The notes under the pieces: generated by a model
Database searches by the model: none
Told to the model about the DNA's origin: nothing
Seen by the model: only the letters and a program-made list of their open reading frames with translations
Assembly: GCF_037577855.1 (NCBI RefSeq)
Contig: NZ_JBAKFX010000011.1
Coordinates: forward strand, 19,874 to 83,873
Length of the DNA stretch: 64,000 nucleotides
From: Dethiothermospora halolimnae
Lineage (GTDB): Bacteria; Bacillota; Clostridia; Tissierellales; VENL01
Reading direction: 5' to 3'
Part shown: positions 1 through 8,617 of the stretch, piece after piece
How the letters are laid out: each line of letters begins with the position of its first letter
Numbering within the stretch: the stretch's first letter is position 1
Position numbers and translations under genes: made by a program

Positions 1-195
1 TAGTCCCATAACCATTGACTTCAAAGTTCTCTCTATAACAGATTTTTTATTTACAGATAAAATTTTTTTCTCTAGATCTCCTATCCTTTTATACTGAAAT
101 CCTACGATTATAACCATTACCCAATATATTGGATTTTTTATAACTGATAAAACAGTGATAAAAGAAGAGATAATTATTTCTAAAAACAATTCCAT
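1..195 (-). CDS. MinJ-like PDZ membrane protein, N-terminal fragment
   Basis: Only the first 65 codons lie in the window; the rest runs off the left edge. The ATG at 195 follows a GGGGG ribosome site. The fragment has a short amphipathic start, a hydrophobic segment at about residues 22-34 (NPIYWVMVIIVG) and then a charged stretch (QYKRIGDLEKK). This resembles the start of the B. subtilis MinJ family of PDZ-containing membrane proteins. The gene sits downstream of ftsEX, an M23 peptidase and an S41 protease on the same strand, where such a PDZ protein is commonly found in Clostridia. The PDZ domain itself is outside the window, so the call rests on this short segment and the context. Confidence 0.6.
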   Translation of the reverse strand, partial: MELFLEIIISSFITVLSVIKNPIYWVMVIIVGFQYKRIGDLEKKILSVNKKSVIERTLKSMVMGL

Positions 196-229
196 ATTAA
201 CCCCCGTGGCAAAGGCTTTTGGCCTTTGA

Positions 230-453
230 ATTTTAAATTGTAAATTAGCTGAGGATTACGAATCCCCCAGCAACCTAGTCCCAATTAGTCCACAAGCTAA
301 TTATCGGAGAATGAATTCTCCTCTACTTAGTGTAATTGAGAATTGACACTTGACAGTGTATAGTTAAGGTACAAAATCGGCAAAGCCGATTTGAATATAA
401 TATTTTACGAATGAAGTGAGTAAAATCACCTTCAATTGTCAACTGTCAATTAT
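230..453. repeat. Intergenic palindrome modules and type B composite element (copy 1)
   Basis: This gap of about 360 bases holds no gene. It contains a degenerate GAGGATTACGAATCCCCC hairpin (about 251-268), a palindrome GGAGAATGAATTCTCC (about 306-321) and a type B element at about 331-453. The B element reads as an outer arm (TTGACAGTGTATAGTTAAGG), a hairpin CAAATCGG/CCGATTTG-like, a second hairpin built on ATTTTACGAA...GTAAAAT, and a complementary outer arm (CAATTGTCAACTGTCAATTA). It lies in the opposite orientation to the copy near 26.9 kb. Confidence 0.75.
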
Positions 454-518
454 AAGTAAGTAGTTTTCAATTTATTTAATGGTCTGATTATAAATTTCCT
501 AGCAAAGTGATAGTTAGG

Positions 519-558
519 ACATAAAAGCCATTAGAAATATTTCTAATGGCTTTTATGT
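519..558. terminator. Palindromic terminator of the ftsEX-S41 operon segment
   Basis: A near-perfect palindrome with arms ACATAAAAGCCATTAGAAAT and its complement. It overlaps the stop codon of the S41 protease and has A/T-rich ends on both sides, so it could act in both directions. Confidence 0.7.
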
Positions 559-1784
559 TACTTCGTCTTTTCATTTATAACTTCGATGGCCTTCTGTAAT
601 TGATTATCCTTTTTTATATTATCTGTTCCGAATTTTTCAACACCCTCTGCTAATTTTATTACTATATTGGGCGCTATACCTATGCCATGAATATTCTTTC
701 CACTTGGAGTGAAATATTCAGAAACTGTAAGCTTAAATCCAGAACCATCCATTAGTGGTGTGATCCTTTGTACTATACCCTTACCAAATGTTTTTGTTCC
801 TATTAAAGTGCCAGATTCAGTATCCTTTACTGCCCCTGCTAAAATTTCAGATGCACTTGCACTGCCTCCATTAATCAAGATAGTAAGGGGTATGTCTATT
901 TTAGATTTATCTGATTTTATATATTCTCTTTTTTTATTTTTAGTTTGAGTATATACTATTGTACTTTCTCCGATTAATTTATCCGCTATTTCAGCACACT
1001 GATCCAATAATCCACCGGGATTATTTCTTAAATCTAATATCAAACCTTTTATATCCTTTTCTTGTAATTTACTTAAATGGTTTGAAAAGTCCTGAGATGT
1101 TTTTCTATCAAAGGTTGCTATTCTTATATAACCTATATTATTGTCAATAATAGCAGATTTTACACTCTTTACCCTTATTTCTTCTCTAATAATATTGAAG
1201 TCTATAAGTTTTTCATCACCGTTTTCCTGTTTTCTAAGTATAGTTACAGTTACCTCGGTTCCAGGTTCTCCCTTCATAACAGATACTGCGTCATCCATCT
1301 GTTCTGCAGTAAATTCCTTTCCATCAACCTTTACAATTTTATCTCCCGTCTTTATTCCTGCTGCTTCCCCGGGAGAATCTTCAATAGGTGCCACTACAGT
1401 TATTAAATTATCTTCTCCCGCAGTGATTCTAACTCCTATCCCTACAAAAGATCCCTCTGTATCTTCCATAAAATCTTTAAATTCCTTTTTAGTCATATAT
1501 GAGGAATAAGGGTCACCTAAAGAAGCAAACATTCCCTTTAAAGCCCATTCATAAAGCTTATCTTCATCAATATCCCTTAAATAATTTTCTTGTATATGAT
1601 CAGATAATTCTTCCATCTTGTAATACTTATTATTCATATAAACAAGCTCTTCGTATTTTTCCTCCGTTAATGAGTATTTATCACCTAACTTTACTGGAAC
1701 AACACTAATTACTGCCAACGTACCTAAACTGGTTATCAGTATTGCAATTATAATACCTATTAAAAACTTCTTTTTTGATACCAT
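558..1784 (-). CDS. S41 family C-terminal processing protease with PDZ domain
   Basis: A secreted or membrane-anchored serine protease of the CtpA/CtpB type, which cuts unfolded or regulatory proteins outside the membrane. An N-terminal membrane segment (about residues 6-28) is followed by a PDZ domain (about 95-185, FVGIGVRI to VDGKEF) and the S41 domain. The catalytic serine is in NGGSASASE (about residue 310) and the lysine in TKTFGKG (about 335), so the Ser-Lys dyad is intact. The ATG at 1784 is preferred because GGGGTGA lies 7 bases upstream; a TTG one codon earlier is possible. It follows the M23 peptidase gene on the same strand. In spore formers related proteins process sporulation regulators, but nothing here shows the substrate. 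Confidence 0.92.
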   Translation of the reverse strand: MVSKKKFLIGIIIAILITSLGTLAVISVVPVKLGDKYSLTEEKYEELVYMNNKYYKMEELSDHIQENYLRDIDEDKLYEWALKGMFASLGDPYSSYMTKKEFKDFMEDTEGSFVGIGVRITAGEDNLITVVAPIEDSPGEAAGIKTGDKIVKVDGKEFTAEQMDDAVSVMKGEPGTEVTVTILRKQENGDEKLIDFNIIREEIRVKSVKSAIIDNNIGYIRIATFDRKTSQDFSNHLSKLQEKDIKGLILDLRNNPGGLLDQCAEIADKLIGESTIVYTQTKNKKREYIKSDKSKIDIPLTILINGGSASASEILAGAVKDTESGTLIGTKTFGKGIVQRITPLMDGSGFKLTVSEYFTPSGKNIHGIGIAPNIVIKLAEGVEKFGTDNIKKDNQLQKAIEVINEKTK

Positions 1785-1887
1785 CAATATGTCACCCCAA
1801 ACTTTTTTACTAATATTTTATTGTATTAAATATATGGTAACATTATACCACTAAAGCATTATTTTTAAAAGAAAAGGGCTGAACTAC

Positions 1888-2032
1888 AGAGAATAGATAA
1901 TAGAGAATAAAGAATAGATGTGGTTATTTTACTCCCTACGGTCGTAAAATTTCATTATATAATAAAACAAAGTGGCCTACGGCCACTTTGCACATTATTT
2001 ATTCTTTATTCTTTATTATCTATTCTTTAATT
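1888..2032. repeat. Type A composite palindromic element (copy 1)
   Basis: The left arm (AGAATAGATAATAGAGAATA and onward) pairs with the right arm (TATTCTTTATTATCTATTCT) over about 25 bases. Between them are hairpin P5 (TTTTACTCCCTACGGTCGTA ending AAAAT) and hairpin P4 (CAAAGTGGCC/GGCCACTTTG). The element ends directly at the stop codon of the M23 peptidase. Confidence 0.8.
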
Positions 2033-3160
2033 CTAAGGTCTCTTCACATAATTCAATGGATTCTTATAATCACCATTTATTCTTACCTCAAAGTGTAAGT
2101 GGGGGCCAGTGGAGTTTCCTGTTGTACCAGCTTTAGATATAACTTGTCCCCTTTTTACCGATTGACCTTTTCTTACCACTAGTCTAGAGTTATGGGCATA
2201 TAGTGTAGTTCTTCCACCACCATGGTCTATTATAACTGCGTTTCCATAACTACCTAATCTACCAGAATACATGACCTTACCAGAGTTAGATGCCAATATA
2301 TTAGTTCCTGTCGGGGCAGGTATATCTATACCAGTATGATAATTTTTAAGTCCTGATATTGGATGGGTTCTCCATCCAAAGGGTGAACTTATCCTACTAT
2401 ACCCTTGTACAGGCCACATCATTTCTCCCCCTGCATAGGCCTTCTCCATTTGCTGTCTTTGTATTACACTTCTTATTTGATCTGCTTGTTTCTTAAGATC
2501 ATTTTCCATTCTATTGATAGCTGTATAGTTAGTTCTTAACTTTTCCATTCTAGTAGCTTTCGCTCTACTGGCAACAGCTAAATTTTTCTTTTTAACGGCA
2601 AGCTTTTGTTTAGTTACTTCAACCTCTGCATATTGTTTTTCCAATTTCTTTTTCTTTCCATCGATAATATCCCTTTGTTCCTTCATATACTCAAGTAATT
2701 CCACATCATGATCTGCCAACCTTTTTACCATATCAGCCCTAGTAAGTAATTCGCCAATATCATCGGAACCTAGTAAAACTTCCAGGTATCCAACAGATCC
2801 ACTTTTATACATAGTTCTAAGTCTTGAATTGAAATTTTCTTTCTTATTAGAAATGTTTTCTTTCGCTTCTTCCAACTCTTCTTTTGTATTCTCTATATTT
2901 TTATTGATTGTATTTAATTGATTTTCAACCTTATCTAATTCAGCATTTGCAGCATATATCTCTTTATCCAACTGCTCTATCTGTACTTTAACATCTTTTA
3001 TTTCACCCTGTAATTCCTTTTTCTTTTCTTGAACATCCTCTATTTTTTCTTTAGTTTTATCTAGATTTTTCTTATTTTCCTCTAAACTATCTTCTGCATA
3101 TACCACTACATTAACTAATAATACAAAAATTATAAGAAAGTATATTTTTTTTCTCCTCAT
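2033..3160 (-). CDS. M23 (LytM) peptidase with N-terminal coiled coil, EnvC/PcsB-like
   Basis: A 375-residue exported murein hydrolase. A signal peptide (about 1-22) is followed by a long Lys/Glu-rich coiled coil (about 25-235) and a LytM domain (about 250-375). The zinc ligands look complete: H and D in HTGIDI (about 275 and 279) and HLH in PHLHFEV (about 354-356). It is therefore predicted to be an active endopeptidase rather than a pure activator like E. coli EnvC. It starts 10 bases after ftsX ends, matching the known pairing of FtsEX with coiled-coil hydrolases (EnvC, PcsB, CwlO, RipC). FtsEX probably controls it through the coiled coil during division. ATG start with a GGGGGGA site. Confidence 0.93.
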   Translation of the reverse strand: MRRKKIYFLIIFVLLVNVVVYAEDSLEENKKNLDKTKEKIEDVQEKKKELQGEIKDVKVQIEQLDKEIYAANAELDKVENQLNTINKNIENTKEELEEAKENISNKKENFNSRLRTMYKSGSVGYLEVLLGSDDIGELLTRADMVKRLADHDVELLEYMKEQRDIIDGKKKKLEKQYAEVEVTKQKLAVKKKNLAVASRAKATRMEKLRTNYTAINRMENDLKKQADQIRSVIQRQQMEKAYAGGEMMWPVQGYSRISSPFGWRTHPISGLKNYHTGIDIPAPTGTNILASNSGKVMYSGRLGSYGNAVIIDHGGGRTTLYAHNSRLVVRKGQSVKRGQVISKAGTTGNSTGPHLHFEVRINGDYKNPLNYVKRP

Positions 3161-3170
3161 CGTGTCCCCC

Positions 3171-4076
3171 CTATACTTTTAAGAATTTTCTAAGGGATAT
3201 TATACTACCCAACATCCCAATTCCAACACCTATAGCTAAAAACATGATTATAATATCATCAGCTAGCATTTCAGCCGGTATTAAGTAAATCATAAATAGA
3301 GAATAAAATTTATCATTAACATATTCAAATAAATATTTGTAACTATAATTGATAACTAAGATAGATAAAATTGACCCTATCAATCCTAAGATAATCCCTT
3401 CAATAATAAAGGGCCCTCGAATAAATCCGTTCGTTGAACCTACATACTTCATTATGTTTATTTCTCTCTTTCTAGCAGCAACTGCTAATTTTATGGTGTT
3501 GGAAATAATAAATATAGATATAAGTATTAATATACCTATTACTACAACTCCACCTACCCTAACAAAATCTGCTACCTTTATTAATTTATCTAAAATCTCA
3601 TTATAGTACTTTATTTCCTCAATACCTTTCAAAGCTTTTAAATTTTCTACTACATGACTTGCATACTCTATATCTTCAAGTTGAATTATATAAGAATTCG
3701 GTAATGGATTCTCATCTTCTACCCCTTCAAGAAGATAAGCTTGATCTCCCCACTCTTCTTTCCAAAGTTCTAAAGCTTGAGCCTTAGACTGAAATATCAC
3801 CGATAATACTCCATCATAATCAGATATTATGCCATTTAAATTAGTCATTTCTTCTTCAGAAAGACCATCTTCCAGATAAACATGTATCTCATCAAATTCC
3901 TTTTTAGTTACATTAGCAAGATTATTCATATTTAATACTAGCATAGATATTATCCCCAGTATGATTAACACCGCTGTAACTGAGCCAATAGATGCGATTC
4001 CCGACATTTTATTTCGCCATAGTCCTGTAAATCCTTGCTTTATAATATATTTAAAATTCCTAACCTTCATCTCCAT
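3171..4076 (-). CDS. ftsX: Cell division permease FtsX
   Basis: Membrane half of the FtsEX ABC-type complex, which transmits ATP hydrolysis to cell wall hydrolases rather than moving a substrate. It has an N-terminal membrane segment (about 20-45 of 301 residues), an extracellular domain (about 50-165) with the typical start of FtsX (IKQGFTGLWRNKM), and three C-terminal segments. The ATG at 4076 is chosen because AAGGGG lies six bases upstream; an in-frame ATG at 4094 lacks a good site. It overlaps the end of ftsE by 17 bases, implying translational coupling. Confidence 0.93.
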   Translation of the reverse strand: MEMKVRNFKYIIKQGFTGLWRNKMSGIASIGSVTAVLIILGIISMLVLNMNNLANVTKKEFDEIHVYLEDGLSEEEMTNLNGIISDYDGVLSVIFQSKAQALELWKEEWGDQAYLLEGVEDENPLPNSYIIQLEDIEYASHVVENLKALKGIEEIKYYNEILDKLIKVADFVRVGGVVVIGILILISIFIISNTIKLAVAARKREINIMKYVGSTNGFIRGPFIIEGIILGLIGSILSILVINYSYKYLFEYVNDKFYSLFMIYLIPAEMLADDIIIMFLAIGVGIGMLGSIISLRKFLKV

Positions 4077-4746
4077 ACACACCCCTTTGCTCATCCCTTA
4101 TAACTTGTCCACCTTTTAGCTCTATTACTCTTCTTTTCATTGTATTTACAATATCGCTGGCGTGTGTGGCCATCAAAATAGTTGTTCCCCTATTGTTTAT
4201 TTGTTTAAGTAACTTCATTATATCCCATGCTGTTTCAGGATCTAAGTTTCCAGTTGGCTCATCGGCAATAATAACCGATGGATTATTTATAAGGGCTCTA
4301 GCTATTGAAACTCTTTGCTGCTCTCCCCCTGATAATTGTCTCGGATATTTTTCTGATTTTTGACTTAACCCAACCATACTTAAAATCATAGGAATTTTCT
4401 TTCTCATTTCCCTCCCTGAAGCCCCTATTATCTCCATTGCAAAGGCAACATTTTCATAAACTGTCTTTTTAGGCAATAGCCTAAAGTCTTGAAAAATAAC
4501 CCCTATATTTCGCCTGATAAAGGGAATTCTTCTACTTCTTACTTTTGTTATATCCTTATTATCTAAAATTATTTTTCCACTGGTGGGTTCCGTCTCTTTT
4601 AATAAAATCTTTATCAGTGTAGATTTCCCTGCTCCACTGGAACCCACTAAAAATATAAACTCTCCTTTATCTATAGATAAAGTTATATTTGATAAGGCAG
4701 TAACTTCATTATCATAAATCTTATTTATATTTCGAAACTCGATCAA
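4060..4746 (-). CDS. ftsE: Cell division ATP-binding protein FtsE
   Basis: Cytoplasmic ATPase partner of FtsX, 228 residues with the proposed start. Walker A is GSSGAGKST, the signature is LSGGEQQRV, and Walker B is VIIADEPTGNLD. The TTG at 4746 is preferred (protein begins MIEFRNINKIY as in the family) because AGGAG lies 8 bases before it; an upstream ATG at 4770 would add eight atypical residues. First gene of ftsE-ftsX-M23-S41-PDZ. The upstream gap holds AT-rich DNA with a possible promoter but no clear consensus. Confidence 0.94.
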   Translation of the reverse strand: MIEFRNINKIYDNEVTALSNITLSIDKGEFIFLVGSSGAGKSTLIKILLKETEPTSGKIILDNKDITKVRSRRIPFIRRNIGVIFQDFRLLPKKTVYENVAFAMEIIGASGREMRKKIPMILSMVGLSQKSEKYPRQLSGGEQQRVSIARALINNPSVIIADEPTGNLDPETAWDIMKLLKQINNRGTTILMATHASDIVNTMKRRVIELKGGQVIRDEQRGVYGDEG

Positions 4747-4979
4747 TATTACCACTCCTGTTCCATACATTTACCATATTTTATATATTCGACACGTTGA
4801 TTTTAATTCCTTTAAATATTCTTCTTTTTTTGTAGTCATATGTTACTATTTTAAACTTCTTAATGTTGTTTAATAATAATTATTAGGGAAATATAATAAC
4901 TCTACATAAATTTTATCAAAAACAGTACCATAAGTTCAATGGATATTTCATTTTTCTATTAATTGGATTATAATTAAGT

Positions 4980-5118
4980 ATAGAGAATAGTTAATAAAGA
5001 ATAGATATTGTTATTTTACTCCCTACGGTCGTAAAATTTCATTTATATAATAATACAAAGTGGCCTAGTGCCACTTTGCACCTTATTTATTCTTTATTAT
5101 CTATTCTTTATTATCTAA
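4980..5118. repeat. Type A composite palindromic element (copy 2)
   Basis: Same order as copy 1: outer arm, P5 hairpin (TTTTACTCCCTACGGTCGTA), P4 hairpin (CAAAGTGGCC, with one degenerate base in the partner arm), complementary outer arm. It lies between two divergently transcribed genes and ends a few bases before the ribosome site of the folate gene. The rest of the 390-base gap (4747-4979) is AT-rich and shows no gene. Confidence 0.78.
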
Positions 5119-5137
5119 ATTAAGGGGAGGTTTTATT

Positions 5138-5710
5138 TTGAATAAAGAACTTATGAGAAAAAAAATTTTAGAAAATAGAAAAGCTATTAATGACAAGGAA
5201 CTTAATGAAAAGTCTCAAAAGATAATAAATCACCTATATGAAACTGATTTTTATAAAGAAGCTAAATGTATAATGGCTTATATAGATTTTCGAAATGAAG
5301 TTAAAACTGAAGAATTTATAAAGAAAACTTTATCTGAAAATAAAAAAGTTATTATTCCAATATCTGTTCCTAAAACTAGGGAGCTTATTTTATCGGAACT
5401 AAGGGATTTTGATAATGAACTAATTAAAGGGACATATGGAATTTTAGAACCAAAAGAAGATTTTATCAGAAAAACTGACTTTAATAACATTGATTTAGTT
5501 TTAGTTCCCGGAGTTGCCTTTGATAAAAGGGGTTTTAGAATTGGTTATGGTGCTGGATATTATGATAGATTTTTAAGTAAGCTTGATGAAAGTGTCCCAA
5601 AAGTGGCCCTTGCCTTTGATTTACAGATGGTCCCTAAAGTAGAAGAAGGCCCTTATGATATAGCAGTAGATTATATTATAACTGAGTCTGGGATAATTGA
5701 ATGTAAATAG
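5138..5710 (+). CDS. 5-formyltetrahydrofolate cyclo-ligase
   Basis: Converts 5-formyl-THF to 5,10-methenyl-THF with ATP, recycling an inhibitory folate in the cytoplasm. The family motif near the C-terminus is clear (VPGVAFDKRGFRIGYGAGYYD), with the glycine-rich GYGAGYYDR loop. At 190 residues it has the usual length. The TTG at 5138 has AGGGGAGG seven bases upstream; the ATG at 5150 is a less likely alternative. It stands alone on the plus strand between minus-strand genes. Confidence 0.93.
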   Translation: MNKELMRKKILENRKAINDKELNEKSQKIINHLYETDFYKEAKCIMAYIDFRNEVKTEEFIKKTLSENKKVIIPISVPKTRELILSELRDFDNELIKGTYGILEPKEDFIRKTDFNNIDLVLVPGVAFDKRGFRIGYGAGYYDRFLSKLDESVPKVALAFDLQMVPKVEEGPYDIAVDYIITESGIIECK

Positions 5711-5715
5711 AATAG

Positions 5716-5750
5716 GTTGGGGGATTACGAATCCCCCAACAACTTTTTTG
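5716..5750 (+). terminator. Terminator of the folate cyclo-ligase gene (P3 hairpin)
   Basis: Hairpin GTTGGGGGATT/AATCCCCCAAC followed by AACAACTTTTTT, just after the stop codon. This P3 hairpin recurs about ten times in the window, sometimes without a T-run. Confidence 0.75.
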
Positions 5751-5784
5751 AATTTTTTTCTTTTAATTTATAATTTAAAATTGG

Positions 5785-5825
5785 AATAACAAATAGGACC
5801 AAGTTTCTTGGTCCTATTTGTTATT
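5785..5825. terminator. Bidirectional palindrome at the end of the Lon-like gene
   Basis: Arms AATAACAAATAGGACCAAG and its exact complement around a TTT loop. It overlaps the stop codon of the minus-strand Lon-like gene and carries A/T-rich tails on both sides. Confidence 0.75.
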
Positions 5826-8205
5826 CATAGTCTTTATTTAAATCAGCATAACTATCTAGCTTCTTTTGTACAAGATAATTAACAGATCCCATTGGATATT
5901 CTCCCTTTTCATTTAGTTCCCCTGCAGGAATCCCTGTCAATATTTCTATACCTTGATCAATAGTTTCTACTGCATATATCGTAAATTTTCCATCTTCAAT
6001 GGCATTTATTACTTCATCGGATAACATCAGGTTATCTATATTTTGATGGGGTATTATTACTCCTTCCCCACCTTTTAATCCTTTTTCTTTACAAACTTTA
6101 TAGTAACCCTCTATTTTTTCATTTACTCCACCTATCGGTTGTATCATTCCTTTTTGACTTACAGAACCAGTTACTGCTATTCCTTGTTTTATAGGTATTT
6201 CTGACAAACTAGATAACAATGCATAAAGTTCCGTGCTTGAAGCACTGTCCCCATCTATGCCATCATAGGATTGTTCAAAGGTTATACTGGCGGTTAATGA
6301 TAATGGGTTCTTCTTTGCATACATACTTCCCAGATAACCACTTAATATCATTACTCCTTTATCATAGATACTGCCACTTTGTTCAACTTCCCTTTCAATA
6401 TTAATAATACCATCTTTCCCTACAAAGGTAGTTACAGTTATTTTGTTGGGTTTACCAAAGGAATATTGACCAGCATCCATTACTGCTAATCCATTTATTT
6501 CTCCAATTTTAGAGCCATATGTGTCTATAATCAGTGTTTCATTTTTAAATAACTCCTGTAGTTTTTCCTCATATTTATTGTTTCTATTTATCTTTTCGTA
6601 TATGGCCATATCGATATATTTTTCAGTAACTATATCTTCTCCGTCATAATCTGCCCATGCATCTGCCTCATATAAAATTTCTACTATTTCATTAAACCTA
6701 GAAGTTAGTTTCTTTTGATCCTCTGCCAATCTTGAACTATATTCTACTACTCTGGCTACTGCTGTTTTATCGAACTCCTTTAAATTTTCTTCTTTACATT
6801 GATAGGCTATAAAAGATGCTATCTTTCTTACATTTTCCTCATTTCTTTTCATTTCCACATCGAAATCTGCCCGTATCTTAAATAACTTTCTAAAATCTTC
6901 ATCATGACTATATAATAATTGATATGTGTAATAATCTCCAACAATTATTACTTTTAATTTTATAGGTATGGATTCTGGTTTTATACTCTCAGCCACTACA
7001 CTACCCTTACTAATATTTTCTATTCTTGCCTCTTGAGATGTAAGGGCTCTCTTTAGTCCTTCCCAGGCAGCACCGCTTTTTAGGATATCTTTAGCTTGAA
7101 TTATTAAATATCCTCCATTTGCTTCATGTATTAACCCCGGTTTTATTCTTGTATGATCAGTTTTTAAAATTCCCATTTCATTAAAATATTCAATTTTCCC
7201 CAGAAGATTATAGTAATTAGGATTAGAATCTTTTATCACAGGTGACCCTTGAAGATTTTTATTATCTATAAAAAGATTTACTTTGTATCTATTAAAAAAA
7301 TCATTTGTTTCAATTTTCTTTTTTACTATTTCTGTTATATTTTCTTCATCTTCTTGTTGTAAAAATTTATCAATGTTTTTTATTATATCATCTTCTAATT
7401 CATTTAAATATTTTTCAATATCTACATTTCTTTTATATTTATCTATTAATGGATCTATATAATAATCTACTGCATTAAAAGCTACCTTCTCTTTTAACTG
7501 TTTTAATCTATTTTTTAGTTGTTCTTCTAAATCTTTTATTTTATTTATTATCTCTACAGTGTCTGCTGATATTTCCCCGGATCTTTTTCTTAAATCATCT
7601 ATCTCCTCTTCTGTAAGGTTTTCCAGTTGATTTTCCGTCATAGGTTTGCCATCTTTTAATGGTATACTCACTAGGCCTTTTTCACTTCTTTTAAACATAA
7701 AACCATGGTCTACAGATATTTCATTTAGCTCACTTATTATTTTTTCCATCTTATTGTCATATTGTTTATATATAACGTTCTTTTTATCTTCAAACTCCTT
7801 TGACTCAAAAAGTTTAGGAATATCACCCTTTAGTTTTGAAATAATACTTTCTATCTCTTTTGTGAATTTAAATCCTTTACCTGCTTCTAGTTGTATTGCC
7901 TTTGGATTCTCTTTTTTATCAAAATTATATACATAACACCAATCCTTTGGCCTTTCTTCCTTATTTGCAAACTCCTTTGCAATGGAATAGGAATAACTAT
8001 TCCTACCTGTTCCTGTTAATCCCGATACATATATATTATAGCCCTTTCTTTTTATTGAAAGTCCAAACTTTAATGCCTTCATCGCCCTATTCTGCCCTAT
8101 TACTTCCTTATAAGAGTTAATGTCTTTAGTAGTATTAAAGTTAAAATCTGAAGGATTATATCGGTTTTTTAACTTTTCTACAGGCACTATTCTGTCCTTT
8201 AACAT
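5821..8205 (-). CDS. Lon-like protease of the AAA_32 (LonC-type) family
   Basis: A 794-residue cytoplasmic Ser-Lys protease. The C-terminal Lon domain (about 560-760) shows the serine in GDSASSTELYALLSS and the lysine in GGVNEKIEGYY. The N-terminal region contains a P-loop-like sequence GLTGTGRNSYS, where the usual GKT/S is replaced by GRN. Such degenerate ATP sites are known in LonC-type proteases, some of which act without ATP. A helical insert (about 150-320) is charged and coiled-coil-like. The GGAGGTG site precedes the ATG. It appears to be a single-gene unit. The substrate is unknown. Confidence 0.85.
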   Translation of the reverse strand: MLKDRIVPVEKLKNRYNPSDFNFNTTKDINSYKEVIGQNRAMKALKFGLSIKRKGYNIYVSGLTGTGRNSYSYSIAKEFANKEERPKDWCYVYNFDKKENPKAIQLEAGKGFKFTKEIESIISKLKGDIPKLFESKEFEDKKNVIYKQYDNKMEKIISELNEISVDHGFMFKRSEKGLVSIPLKDGKPMTENQLENLTEEEIDDLRKRSGEISADTVEIINKIKDLEEQLKNRLKQLKEKVAFNAVDYYIDPLIDKYKRNVDIEKYLNELEDDIIKNIDKFLQQEDEENITEIVKKKIETNDFFNRYKVNLFIDNKNLQGSPVIKDSNPNYYNLLGKIEYFNEMGILKTDHTRIKPGLIHEANGGYLIIQAKDILKSGAAWEGLKRALTSQEARIENISKGSVVAESIKPESIPIKLKVIIVGDYYTYQLLYSHDEDFRKLFKIRADFDVEMKRNEENVRKIASFIAYQCKEENLKEFDKTAVARVVEYSSRLAEDQKKLTSRFNEIVEILYEADAWADYDGEDIVTEKYIDMAIYEKINRNNKYEEKLQELFKNETLIIDTYGSKIGEINGLAVMDAGQYSFGKPNKITVTTFVGKDGIINIEREVEQSGSIYDKGVMILSGYLGSMYAKKNPLSLTASITFEQSYDGIDGDSASSTELYALLSSLSEIPIKQGIAVTGSVSQKGMIQPIGGVNEKIEGYYKVCKEKGLKGGEGVIIPHQNIDNLMLSDEVINAIEDGKFTIYAVETIDQGIEILTGIPAGELNEKGEYPMGSVNYLVQKKLDSYADLNKDYE

Positions 8206-8341
8206 TTTAACACCTCCAAGTTGTCTACATCTGCTACAAAAACTTTACTTATTATTGTTATATTCTATAAAACTAAAAAATTTCCTACTATTATGCGTAA
8301 ATTCCTAGGAAATTATAATTCTCCAAAGATAATATGAATAA

Positions 8342-8544
8342 AGGAAACTTTGTCGCTTCTTTGTTCTGTACAGGGTGCAAAGTGCAGAGAACAGAGATTT
8401 GGTGAGCCAATAAATTTATGTAGGACTTCAATATATTGAAGCCCTTAGGTCTTTTTCTAGAAGACCTATTATACTTTAAAATAATTTTATTATTGTTATA
8501 TATTGTATGCATTAAAGGGGACTGAATATATTCAGTCCCTACAT
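8342..8544. repeat. Palindromic modules in the Lon-LysM gap
   Basis: The 412-base gap 8206-8617 has no convincing gene. It contains a P7-like module (TTTGTTCTGTACAGGGTGCA then AAGTGCAGAGAACAGAGATT), two small inverted repeats (GGACTTCAATATATTGAAG and AGGTCTTTTTCTAGAAGACC), and the palindrome GGACTGAATATATTCAGTCC followed by CTACATA, a member of the P2 family. Confidence 0.65.
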
Positions 8545-8617
8545 AGAAAAATATATAGCTTTCACTATGTGAATGTTAATACTTTTGATAATCCCCACAT
8601 TTGTTGATATTACTTCA

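Noticed and set aside
4771..4979. Promoter of ftsE
   Set aside because: TTGAAC with ATAAAA at about 17 bases exists on the minus strand but is far from the gene and the region is so AT-rich that it is not distinctive.
8291..8512. Open reading frame of 73 codons
   Set aside because: It translates palindromic repeat DNA; no ribosome site and no protein-like composition.
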